From: Pseudomonadota bacterium | GTDB taxonomy: Bacteria; Pseudomonadota; Gammaproteobacteria; Burkholderiales; Burkholderiaceae_C | NCBI GenBank assembly: GCA_023442945.1 | Contig: JAEZWW010000051.1 | Span: 1-24,474 of the forward strand | Length of the DNA: 24,474 nucleotides | Direction of reading: 5' to 3' | Shown: piece by piece, positions 16,389 to 23,341 of the stretch | Layout: each line of letters starts with the position of its first letter | Position numbering within the stretch: the first letter of the stretch is position 1 | Program-made: the position numbers and the translations under genes | The notes under the pieces: model-generated | Seen by the model: the letters and a program-made list of their open reading frames with translations, nothing else | What the model was told of the DNA's origin: nothing | Database searches by the model: none

Positions 16389-16450
16389 CCGTATTTCATA
16401 GCTGCACGCGCAGATGGCTGTAGGGCCAGCGGCCCATTCTTCTTAGAAAC
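16389..16450 (+). repeat. Dispersed repeat, copy 10 (forward)
   Basis: CGTATTTCATAGCTGCACGCG, CAGATGGCTGTAGGGCC, AGC, GGCCCATT, TCTTAGAAAC. Here the 3' hairpin is extended to GGGCC-AGC-GGCCC, with both arms changed so that pairing is kept. Confidence 0.9.
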
Positions 16451-16476
16451 GCATCCCCACCGCCCGGCGGACCGCG

Positions 16477-17154
16477 TCACAGCCCCGCGGCGCCCAGCCA
16501 CTGCGCCACGCAGTCGGGGCGGCTGCCGCAGGCTTTGTCCAGCGCCTCGATCGGCTCGTCGGCGAACAGCACCTGCACCGGCCGCTCGGCGTGGGGGCGC
16601 CATTCGCTTTGCGTCATCAGCCATTTGCCGACGAATTCGGCCACCGTCTTGCGCGCGGCCTCGCGCTGGCGGTCCAGCATCGGCGCCGTGGCGGCCTTGC
16701 GCGCCAGCTGCGCGGTGATGGACTTTTCCAGCGCCTGCACCTGCGCCGGCCCGGTGAACAGCGACCACAGCCCGCGCGATTCGGTCTGGATCTGCGCCGT
16801 GTCGATCGCCACCGGCAGCGACGGCTGCACGCGCGACGCGACCACCCGCACACCGCCGTCCGGCAGCACCTGCACCCGCCATTCGGGCGCCAGATCGACG
16901 TGGTAGCGGTAATGCGCCGGCACGCGGACGCGCGAAAACGTGCTGCCCATGGGCACGCCCAGCACCTCGTGGTCGCGCGACACCTCAAAGCTTTCCAACT
17001 GGCGCAGCTCGCTCACCTCCAGCTTGCCACCGGGCGTGCGCAGCACCACCGCGCGCCCCACCTCGGTCGGCAGGGGCGCCGGCGCGGGCGGTTGGGCGCG
17101 CCACAGCCACACAGCCAGCGCCGCGTTGGCCAGCAGGCTGAGCGCCAGCCACAA
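16477..17154 (-). CDS. Membrane-anchored protein of unknown function (possibly DUF4230-type), N-terminus disrupted
   Basis: A 225-aa protein from a TTG at 17154. One N-terminal membrane segment (LALSLLANAALAVWLW) and a Pro-rich stretch are followed by a periplasmic-type domain (LRTPGGKLEVSEL, then FSRVRVPAHYRYHVDLAPEWRVQV, VQPSLPVAIDTAQI) and a helical C-terminus with RKTVAEFVGKWL. The resemblance to DUF4230 proteins is from memory and unsure. Same-frame sequence upstream reads ATG at 17199 as MADLVPEHPAPRR, then TGA (17158-17160), then RLWLALS. That looks like an original basic N-terminus cut by one Arg-to-stop change. Either the gene now restarts at the TTG, or it is a young pseudogene, or there is a base-call error. 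Function unknown. Confidence 0.7.
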   Translation of the reverse strand: MWLALSLLANAALAVWLWRAQPPAPAPLPTEVGRAVVLRTPGGKLEVSELRQLESFEVSRDHEVLGVPMGSTFSRVRVPAHYRYHVDLAPEWRVQVLPDGGVRVVASRVQPSLPVAIDTAQIQTESRGLWSLFTGPAQVQALEKSITAQLARKAATAPMLDRQREAARKTVAEFVGKWLMTQSEWRPHAERPVQVLFADEPIEALDKACGSRPDCVAQWLGAAGL

Positions 17155-17186
17155 GCGTCAGCGCCTGGGCGCGGGGTGTTCAGGCA

Positions 17187-17243
17187 CCAAATCGGCCATT
17201 GGCCCTACAACCACCTGCGCGGGCAGCTATCAAAATAGCTGTA
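17187..17243 (-). repeat. Dispersed repeat, copy 11 (reverse, carries a likely start codon)
   Basis: On the minus strand: CTATTTTGATAGCTGCCCGC, GCAGGTGGTTGTAGGGCC, AATGGCCGATTTGGTG. The GGCC-AAT-GGCC arms are kept. The ATG in the loop (17199-17197) is in frame with the unknown gene downstream, and TAGGG just before it resembles a Shine-Dalgarno. Confidence 0.88.
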
Positions 17244-17353
17244 ATCATGTCGCCATTGTGCGGGGAAAACACGTGGCTTGCACGCACCGCTGCAATGGAG
17301 GCCAGCCGCGATACGGGCCTCGTCGACCTGTGCGGCCGCTTAGCCGCGTTGGC

Positions 17354-18583
17354 TTACTTCTTCACCATGCTGCACTTGGACGCCGACAGCGGCTGCGCCA
17401 CTTCATTGCCGGCGATGGTGCCCTTCACGTGGTAGTAGTCCCAGGGCTCCTTGGACTCGCTGGGCTTCTTGACCTCCAGCATGTACACGTCGTGCACCAT
17501 CTTGTTGTCTGCGCGGATCTTGCCGTTACGTGTGAACACGTCGCGGATGTCGCTGCTCTTCATCTTGCCCATCACAGCGGCTGCCTCGTCAGTCCCTGAC
17601 GCCTGTACCGCTTTCAGATAGGTCATCACCGACGAATAGGTGGCGGCGTGCACAAAGTTGGGCATACGCTTTTGCGACTGGTAGAAGCGACGGCTCCACT
17701 TGCGCGTCTCGTCGTCCAGGTTCCAGTAGAAGTCCTCGACCATCGTCATGCCTTGCGTTGCCTGCAGTCCGAGCGAGTGAACGTCGATGATGGTCGCCAC
17801 CAGGCCGGCGAGGGCGAACTTCTTGTTCACACCGAATTCGTTGGCCGTCTTGACCCCGTTGATGAAGTCGGAGCCCGCATTTGCAAAGGCGATCACCTGT
17901 GGCTTGGCGCTTTGCGCCTGCAGGAGAAATGACGAGAAGTCGGTGGTGTTGAGCGGGTGCTTCACCGTGCCGACCACCTTGCCCTTGTTCGCGTTGAGCG
18001 CCTCCGTCGCCTCGGCCACGAGGGAGTTGCCGAGCGCGTAGTCCACCGCGACAAAGTACCAGTTGGTACGCCCTTGCGCGGCCTGCGCCTTGACTTGACC
18101 GAACGAGTTGCTGCGCGTGTCCCAGCCGTAGTGCACGGTAACAGGGTTGCAGTCTTCGTTCTCCAGGCGCGTCGTGCCGGCACCGGTAACCATGGCGATG
18201 CGCGACTTCTGCTGCGCGACCTTGGACACGGCGATGGCCACGCCCGAGTTGATCAGATCGGTGATCATGTCCACGCCTTGCGCGTCGTACCACTCGCGGG
18301 CGCGGGCCGACGCGATGTCCGGCTTGTTCTGGTGGTCGGCCGAAACCAGTTCGATCTTGAAGCTGGGCTTGGCCGCCGCCTTGAAGTCGTCAATGGCCAT
18401 TTGCGCCGCTTGGACCGAGCCGGTGCCCGACAGGTCAGCGAAGGCGCCGGACATGTCGGTCAGCACGCCGATCTTGACGACGTCCTGCGAGATCTTGCCC
18501 GGCGTTTGGGCCGCGCCGGGCACACACAGGGCGCTGGTCAGGGCGGCAAGTAGGGTCAGTTGGAAAGCATTCTTCTTGCGCAT
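17354..18583 (-). CDS. ABC transporter periplasmic solute-binding protein (LivJ-type, peripla_BP_6)
   Basis: A 409-aa exported binding protein of the branched-chain amino acid/amide/aromatic acid class. ATG 18583 is preceded by a strong SD (GAGGAGA). The signal peptide is MRKKNAFQLTLLAALTSALCVPGAAQ. Family marks are VVKIGVLTDMSGAFADLSGTGSVQAAQMAIDDF, SADHQNKPDIASARAREW, an INSGVAIAVSKVAQQ segment and the FVHAATYSSVMTYLKAV region. It starts 34 bp after the monooxygenase-hydrolase gene on the same strand, so the two are probably co-transcribed. No permease or ATPase genes lie nearby, so it is an orphan component. The ligand is likely the compound or precursor handled by the upstream enzyme (inference). 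Confidence 0.93.
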   Translation of the reverse strand: MRKKNAFQLTLLAALTSALCVPGAAQTPGKISQDVVKIGVLTDMSGAFADLSGTGSVQAAQMAIDDFKAAAKPSFKIELVSADHQNKPDIASARAREWYDAQGVDMITDLINSGVAIAVSKVAQQKSRIAMVTGAGTTRLENEDCNPVTVHYGWDTRSNSFGQVKAQAAQGRTNWYFVAVDYALGNSLVAEATEALNANKGKVVGTVKHPLNTTDFSSFLLQAQSAKPQVIAFANAGSDFINGVKTANEFGVNKKFALAGLVATIIDVHSLGLQATQGMTMVEDFYWNLDDETRKWSRRFYQSQKRMPNFVHAATYSSVMTYLKAVQASGTDEAAAVMGKMKSSDIRDVFTRNGKIRADNKMVHDVYMLEVKKPSESKEPWDYYHVKGTIAGNEVAQPLSASKCSMVKK

Positions 18584-18617
18584 GGGTGTCTCCTCTTGGG
18601 TGGTTTTGTGCGGACGA

Positions 18618-20756
18618 TCAACGTGCGGCGCCCATGCGCGGCACGGCCCAAGCGCGCAGTTGGGCCATGGCAGCCTGTGCCTCGGGCAGGAAGTTGAAGA
18701 TCGGGAAGACGTGCACCGTGTCATCGACCATCTGCACCGTGACGTCTACCTTGTCGGCGCGCGCGCGCTCCACCATGCGGGTTGTGTCGTCGCGCAGCAC
18801 CTCGTTGGTCGCGGCCACCAGCAGCAGGGGCGGCAGCCCGCGGAAGTCGCCAAACAGCGGCGAGACCAGCGGATCGGTCGGCTCGTGGCCCTGGAAGTAC
18901 GACGCCGCCAGGTAGGACAGCATTTCCTGGTTGGCGGCCGGGTCCATGCCTTCGAACTCGTCGAGGCTGTGACCAGAGAGGGTCAGGTCGGCGTAGGGGC
19001 AGGCGGCGAAGACGCCCGCCGGCAGCGGCAAGCCGGCGCCGCGGATCGCCATGGCCAGGGCGATTCCCAGGCCGCCACCCGAGGATTCACCGCTGAGCAG
19101 GATGTCCCCTGCGGCAATGCCCTTGGCCAGCAAGCCGCGGTAGGCGCTCATGGCATCGTCGATCGCGGCCGGGTACGGGTGCTCCGGCGCAAGCCGGTAG
19201 TCCACTGTATAGCACGTACCTTGCACGGCTTCGGCCAGGCGGCTGGCGTATTCCACCGAACTGGCCGCCGAGCCCAGCACGTACGCGCCGCCGTGGAAGT
19301 GCAGCACCGTGCGTGCGGTGGTGGACGCCGACGTCTGCACCTCGATGGTCGGCACGCCACCGAGCTCGACGGCGGTCTGCCGGACGTCGGCAGCAGGTGG
19401 GAACTGCTTGTGCAGCATGCGGTCGTAGCCGGCGCGCAGGCCGTCGTAGCCGCGTGCCACGTCTTCCGGCGTGTAGGTGCCTTTCCACAGCTCGAACGCG
19501 CGCTGACTCTCCGGCCGCTCAAGGCGAGCGTCCTCGCGCGTTGAGGTATGGCCTACCACCTGCCCCATGGGCAGTTGAACCTCCTTCGTAATGTCATGGC
19601 CCCAGCACAAGTTCCAGGTGGTTTCACCCAGCGGATCGATTCGCGACAGGCCCTTCCAGCGACCGTTGCGGGCGTTGATGCGCTGGGCATCTGCTTCGTG
19701 CACCAGCTTGACCATGCTGCGCGCAGCGGATTGGATCCGCGTGGTACGCGGGCGCCGGCGCGCTTCGTATTCCTTCAGTGCGTCGGGCACCTGGCCAGCC
19801 CCGTGGCGGCTCAGGCAGACGGCCAGCACCCAGGCATCTTCGATCGCCTGGCAAGCGCCCTGCGCGAGGTACGGCACCATGGCGTGGGCCGAGTCGCCCA
19901 GCAGGGTGATGCGACCCTGGGTCCAGGTTTCCAGCGGGTCGTGGTAGTACATCCCGGTGATGAAGGAGCTGTCGATCGCCTCCAGCATCTTCATGACGTT
20001 GGGCTCGGCGCCCTCGAACGACTTCATCAGGTCGGCCACGTTGCCGCTGTCGGCCCACGACTCGCGGTGGACCTCGGTGGCCGGCACCGAGGCCAGGAAG
20101 CTGTAGATCTGCTTGGAGCGGACCCAGTAGGTCACGATGCTGCGGCCCGGGCCGACCCAGTAATTGCCGCGCTCTTCAAAGCCTTCAGCGGGCATCTTGT
20201 CCGCCGGGATCAGGGCGCGCCAAACCAGCAGATTGGCAAAGCTGGGGTCGCGCTTGCCAAACAGGCCGTCGCGGATGATCGAATGGATGCCGTCCGCGGC
20301 GACAACCGCATCGCCCTCAATGCGCTCACCCGATTCCAGTTCCACCCAGGCGCCGCCGTCGCTCTGGCCGAAAGCGCTGCACTTGGCGCCGAACTTGATC
20401 GCCTCTGGTGGCAGGTGGTTGACCATCAACTGCACCAGATCCGCGCGGTGCACGTTGTAGAGCGGCGCGCCGTAGCGCTCGGCGGCCGGGTCGCCGAGCG
20501 GCCAGGACACCAAGGCTTCACCTGTTTCGACGCTGCGGTATTCCCACGACTGGGGTTGGTTGGAGATCGCGGCCAGTTCGGTCTCCAGCCCCAACTCGCG
20601 CATCACGAAAACGCCGTTGCTGGCGATCTGCACGCCAGCGCCCACCTCCTTCAACTGCGGCGCCTGCTCGAGCACGATGGCCTCGATCCCATGGCGTCTG
20701 AGGGCCAGCGCGGCGCATAGACCACCAATGCCGCCGCCCACAACGATAATTTTCAT
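18618..20756 (-). CDS. Fusion: class A FAD monooxygenase + alpha/beta hydrolase (HSL family)
   Basis: A 712-aa two-domain enzyme. Residues 1 to about 390 form a salicylate-hydroxylase-type flavin monooxygenase: IIVVGGGIGGLCAALAL at the N-terminus, the DG motif AADGIHS (near 155), and the GD motif LLGDSAHAMVPYLAQGACQAIEDAW (from 285). Residues about 415-712 form a hormone-sensitive-lipase-type hydrolase: oxyanion motif HFHGGAYVLGSA (near 488), nucleophile Ser558 in GESSGGG, and His682 in DDTVHVF. The usual catalytic Asp position (D in GSDEVLRDD) reads Asn651. I chose ATG 20756 for its closer SD (CGAGGAC); ATG 20780 would add 8 residues. It likely hydroxylates an aromatic compound and hydrolyses an ester or amide. 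It is divergent from a TetR gene. Confidence 0.92.
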   Translation of the reverse strand: MKIIVVGGGIGGLCAALALRRHGIEAIVLEQAPQLKEVGAGVQIASNGVFVMRELGLETELAAISNQPQSWEYRSVETGEALVSWPLGDPAAERYGAPLYNVHRADLVQLMVNHLPPEAIKFGAKCSAFGQSDGGAWVELESGERIEGDAVVAADGIHSIIRDGLFGKRDPSFANLLVWRALIPADKMPAEGFEERGNYWVGPGRSIVTYWVRSKQIYSFLASVPATEVHRESWADSGNVADLMKSFEGAEPNVMKMLEAIDSSFITGMYYHDPLETWTQGRITLLGDSAHAMVPYLAQGACQAIEDAWVLAVCLSRHGAGQVPDALKEYEARRRPRTTRIQSAARSMVKLVHEADAQRINARNGRWKGLSRIDPLGETTWNLCWGHDITKEVQLPMGQVVGHTSTREDARLERPESQRAFELWKGTYTPEDVARGYDGLRAGYDRMLHKQFPPAADVRQTAVELGGVPTIEVQTSASTTARTVLHFHGGAYVLGSAASSVEYASRLAEAVQGTCYTVDYRLAPEHPYPAAIDDAMSAYRGLLAKGIAAGDILLSGESSGGGLGIALAMAIRGAGLPLPAGVFAACPYADLTLSGHSLDEFEGMDPAANQEMLSYLAASYFQGHEPTDPLVSPLFGDFRGLPPLLLVAATNEVLRDDTTRMVERARADKVDVTVQMVDDTVHVFPIFNFLPEAQAAMAQLRAWAVPRMGAAR

Positions 20757-20844
20757 GTCCTCGTCTCCTACGATGGGCATTGGCCCGTGATTTGATCAGT
20801 ATTTAAGTTTTTTCGCTTAATTAAGTTTAGGAGATTAGATAACG
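20757..20844. promoter_or_regulatory. Divergent promoter/operator region, monooxygenase-TetR
   Basis: An 88-bp A/T-rich gap in otherwise GC-rich DNA. It contains TTAAG (20803-20807), then CTTAA (20816-20820) and TTAAG (20821-20825), the last two forming the perfect 10-bp palindrome CTTAATTAAG. TGATCA lies at 20793-20798. This is a plausible operator for the adjacent TetR regulator, controlling both directions. An SD for the regulator (AGGAG) follows at 20828-20832. Confidence 0.55.
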
Positions 20845-21558
20845 ATGTCAAGAGGTCGTACCCCGCGCGTGGACGGGGAAGAGACGCGCGAGCGACTCAA
20901 GGCGTGCGCCCAGCGCCTGTTTGCGCAGCGCGGCATCGACGGCGTTGCGATCAAGGACATCCTGTCGGCAGCCGATGCGCGCAACAACGCATCGCTGCAC
21001 TACCACTTCGGCTCCAAGGAGGGGTTGATCGAGGAACTGCTGCTGGAAGGGGCCCAGGCAATCGATGCTGACCGGCAGACAATGCTCAGCGCGTTAGACA
21101 GCAGCGGACGCGGCGGCGACGTGCGGGCTGTGCTGGAAGCTCTGGTACTGCCCGTGCTCCGCTACAGCCAGAATGCCGAGGGGCGTCACACCTACATGCG
21201 CTTCGTGGCCAACATGCAGATGAACCACCGCACGCTCTTTCGCGCAGCCCTGGGCGATCGGTGGAACGGGGGCTATCGGCGCTGCCTGGCTCTGTTGCGC
21301 GCCGCCCTGTCGCACTTACCCGCGCCCTTGGTAGAACAACGCCTTTCGGTCATGGGGATTTACGCCAACGCCCTGCTATCAGCCTTGGAGGCCGCCACCG
21401 ACGCGACGCAAACACCGGCAACGCAGTTCTGGTCGGGCGCTTACACACTGAGCAACGCGCTGGATACGCTGCAGGCCGTGCTGGAATGCCCGCCCTCCAC
21501 CCAAACAGTGGACCTGCTGACTGCGTCAGCCGCCTTGAATCCTGCTTCAGATGCCTGA
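20845..21558 (+). CDS. TetR family transcriptional regulator
   Basis: A 237-aa regulator. The N-terminal helix-turn-helix (about 12-60) reads ETRERLKACAQRLFAQRGIDGVAIKDILSAADARNNASLHYHFGSKEGLIEELL. It belongs to the subset with the NNASLHYHFGSKEGL recognition helix rather than the common SxGTLYHYF. The C-terminal ligand/dimer domain (70-230) is not specific. ATG 20845 has AGGAG 12 bases upstream, slightly far. It is divergent from the monooxygenase-hydrolase gene across an operator-like A/T-rich gap, so it most likely represses that operon and responds to its substrate or product. Its GC content is visibly lower than that of the housekeeping genes around it. Confidence 0.93.
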   Translation: MSRGRTPRVDGEETRERLKACAQRLFAQRGIDGVAIKDILSAADARNNASLHYHFGSKEGLIEELLLEGAQAIDADRQTMLSALDSSGRGGDVRAVLEALVLPVLRYSQNAEGRHTYMRFVANMQMNHRTLFRAALGDRWNGGYRRCLALLRAALSHLPAPLVEQRLSVMGIYANALLSALEAATDATQTPATQFWSGAYTLSNALDTLQAVLECPPSTQTVDLLTASAALNPASDA

Positions 21559-21584
21559 CTCGCCCACGGCCCCCCGTCAAACCC

Positions 21585-22022
21585 ATGGACGCCCTGCACA
21601 TCGTCGACCTTGAAAGCGCCATCAACCACTGGCGCGCCCGTGCCCCCGCGCAGGCTGGGGCCGCGCTGGCGCCCGCGGTGGCGGCGCTGGCCGAGGTGTA
21701 CGCCCGCATGGTGGTCGAGCGGCGCGACAGCGTTGCCGTGGCCGCGCTGCCCGACGACGCGCGCGACGCCTGGCTGGCCTGGTACGCGACCACGCCCGAT
21801 ACGCCGTGCATCGCCATCTGCTCCACCAACCAGGGCGACGCGGTCTGCAAGGGCTGCGGGCGCACCGACGACGAGGTGCGCCAGTGGCTGTCGATGACGC
21901 CCTGGGCCAAGCGCGCCGTGTGGCAGCGCATCACGCAAGCGCAGACCGCCTGGCGCTTCACCCGCTACGCCGAGCGGGCGCGCGAGCGCAGCGCGCCCAG
22001 CACGGCGCCGGACGCGGTCTGA
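21585..22022 (+). CDS. DUF3717 + DUF1289 two-domain protein
   Basis: A 145-aa cytoplasmic protein of unknown function. Residues 1 to about 60 (IVDLESAINHWRARAPA, then VAALAEVYARMVVERRD) match DUF3717. Residues 72-115 match DUF1289, with the Cys pattern Cys75-x3-Cys79-x8-Cys88-x2-Cys91 in TPCIAIC and CKGCGRT, followed by EVRQWLSMTPWAKRAVWQRI. The four cysteines suggest a small zinc or iron-sulfur site. ATG 21585 starts 26 bp after the TetR stop. An open frame continues upstream to 21261 but overlaps the regulator and is not used. Joining of the two domains in one chain may be common in this family; I cannot check. Confidence 0.88.
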   Translation: MDALHIVDLESAINHWRARAPAQAGAALAPAVAALAEVYARMVVERRDSVAVAALPDDARDAWLAWYATTPDTPCIAICSTNQGDAVCKGCGRTDDEVRQWLSMTPWAKRAVWQRITQAQTAWRFTRYAERARERSAPSTAPDAV

Positions 22023-22043
22023 GGCGCCGGCGTGCGGTGCCGG

Positions 22044-22081
22044 GCGGAACGGCCGCGGTCGGCCGATCGCTCCCGTTCCGC
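22044..22081 (+). terminator. Candidate hairpin terminator after the DUF1289 gene (no T-run)
   Basis: GCGGAACGG (22044-22052) and CCGTTCCGC (22073-22081) form a perfect 9-bp inverted repeat around a 20-base loop that holds the palindrome TCGGCCGA. It begins 22 bases after the stop codon. Lacking a T-run, it is only a possible terminator. The remaining bases to 22212 show no gene. Confidence 0.4.
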
Positions 22082-22212
22082 CGTACTGGCAACACATCCT
22101 CACGCATCCAGATGCGCGCTTCGCTGCCCGCTTTCGCCCGTCCTTCGCCCCGTGTCAATGCCCAGTGCCGCAGCGCGCGGCCTGCTCAGAACAAGGCCAG
22201 CGCCCGCCCCGC

Positions 22213-22242
22213 TTGCCAAGCCAGCCGCATTGATGAAATAAT
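22213..22242 (+). promoter_or_regulatory. Candidate sigma-70 promoter for the riboswitch-TerC unit
   Basis: TTGCCA (22213-22218) and AATAAT (22237-22242) are separated by 18 bases. The predicted transcription start, near 22249, falls exactly where the riboswitch aptamer begins. Confidence 0.6.
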
Positions 22243-22248
22243 GCGCGG

Positions 22249-22422
22249 TTCCGAAGGGGAGTAGCTCCCTGCCTCGGTGGTGCGGCGCAGCCAGCCTGCC
22301 CAGCCACCGCGGTTTCGACGGGTCGTCAATACGAAGCGATGGGGCCACCGCCCTGACCGCTTCCGGCCCGCCGGGTCCGGCTTGTCGCCAGCGCGCGGCA
22401 AACGGACCGAGCAAGACCTTCG
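22249..22422 (+). promoter_or_regulatory. yybP-ykoY (Mn2+) riboswitch aptamer
   Basis: The aptamer starts with CCGAAGGGGAGTAGCTCCC and ends with GAGCAAGACCTTCG, the conserved ends of the yybP-ykoY class. CGAAGG (22252-22257) pairs perfectly with CCTTCG (22417-22422) as stem P1. The class binds Mn2+ and controls manganese exporters and TerC-like genes such as E. coli alx and mntP, which fits the TerC gene 190 bases downstream. The internal stems are GC-rich (for example near 22365-22400). Confidence 0.87.
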
Positions 22423-22468
22423 ATCAAGCCCTGCCGCACGGCACGGGTGGTCGAAGTCCGGGTCTTGC
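22411..22468 (+). promoter_or_regulatory. Expression platform: alternative hairpin competing with riboswitch P1
   Basis: GCAAGACC (22411-22418) can pair with GGTCTTGC (22461-22468), and TTCGA (22419-22423) with TCGAA (22451-22455), giving 13 pairs with a 5-base bulge. This takes up the 3' strand of P1, so the two folds exclude each other. No T-run follows; control of translation or Rho access is more likely than intrinsic termination. Confidence 0.65.
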
Positions 22469-22611
22469 CAGTTGTCCCAGCCTCCTGCGTGCATGCCGCG
22501 CGGCCGAGTGGACGGGCGGCGTTCCTTGATGCGATCATCTTTGTGCCGGTGGCGCCCTGGTGCCGCGGCGAAGCCTTTGCCGCGCGTCGATACGTCAATC
22601 GGAGCCTGTTC

Positions 22612-23334
22612 ATGGAATTTCTCTCCCCCGCCTGGTGGTCCGCGCTCATGGCCATCATCCTGATCGACCTGGTGCTGGCCGGCGACAACGCCATCGTCAT
22701 CGCCCTGGCCGCGCGCAACCTGCCCAAACACCTGCAGAAGAAGGCCATCGTCTGGGGCACCGTCGGCGCCATCGCCGTCCGCACGCTGATGACGCTGGTC
22801 GTGGTCTGGCTGCTGAAAATCCCCGGCCTGATGCTGGTCGGCGGCCTGGGCCTGCTGTGGATCGCCTACAAGCTCATCGCCGACCAGGGCGGCGACGACG
22901 GTGACCACGGCCCCGGCGCCACCACCTTCATGGGCGCGATGAAGACCATTGTCGTGGCCGACGCGCTGATGGGCATTGACAACGTGCTGGGCGTGGCAGG
23001 CGCGGCGCACGGCGCGATGGACCTGGTGGTGCTGGGCCTGCTGATCAGCGTGCCGATCGTCGTGTTCGGCTCGACCATGGTGCTGAAGCTGGTGGACCGC
23101 TTCCCCGCCATCATCTACATCGGCGCGGCGGTGCTGGCCTGGACGGCGGCGTCCATGATCACCAACGAGCCGGTGCTGTCGCAGTGGTTCGGCACGCGCG
23201 AAGCCCCTGAAACGGTGCTGCGCTGGGCCGTGGCCGCCGTGTGTATCGTCGCCGTGCTGGGCACGGCCTGGCTGGCCACGCGGCGCAAGGCGGTCAGCGC
23301 CGGCAGCCCGCCCAGCGACGGCGCGGCCGGCTAA
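22612..23334 (+). CDS. TerC family integral membrane protein (YjbE type), probable Mn2+ exporter
   Basis: A 240-aa membrane protein with about seven helices. Its two repeated acidic motifs, IDLVLAGDNAIVIALAARNL (19-38) and VVADALMGIDNVLGVAGAAHG, carry the paired Asp/Asn residues of TerC/Alx-type metal transporters. ATG 22612 has GGAG at 22601-22604 with 7-base spacing. The central loop (ADQGGDDGDHGPGATT) is acidic and could bind metal. The upstream Mn2+ riboswitch argues for manganese efflux or metallation of exported proteins. The C-terminus ends in an Ala/Ser-rich tail. The 5' leader is long (about 360 bases from the predicted transcription start). Confidence 0.93.
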   Translation: MEFLSPAWWSALMAIILIDLVLAGDNAIVIALAARNLPKHLQKKAIVWGTVGAIAVRTLMTLVVVWLLKIPGLMLVGGLGLLWIAYKLIADQGGDDGDHGPGATTFMGAMKTIVVADALMGIDNVLGVAGAAHGAMDLVVLGLLISVPIVVFGSTMVLKLVDRFPAIIYIGAAVLAWTAASMITNEPVLSQWFGTREAPETVLRWAVAAVCIVAVLGTAWLATRRKAVSAGSPPSDGAAG

Positions 23335-23341
23335 GCGCTGA

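Larger units (their letters stand above)
16038..16476. other. Convergent spacer holding two repeat copies, no gene seen
   Basis: A 439-bp gap between the convergent M23 peptidase and unknown membrane-anchored protein genes. It contains dispersed repeats at 16097-16160 and 16389-16450, both forward. The 228 bases between them have no frame with convincing start, length or motif and no T-tailed terminator. Confidence 0.7.

Noticed and set aside
17298..17321. GAGGCC/GGCCTC hairpin downstream of the binding-protein gene as a terminator
   Set aside because: Only 6 bp with a 12-base loop and no T-run on the relevant strand; too weak to list as a feature.
18147..20720. Two long plus-strand frames opposite the binding protein and monooxygenase genes
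   Set aside because: Both overlap well-supported minus-strand genes and show the His/Arg/Val-rich composition of shadows.
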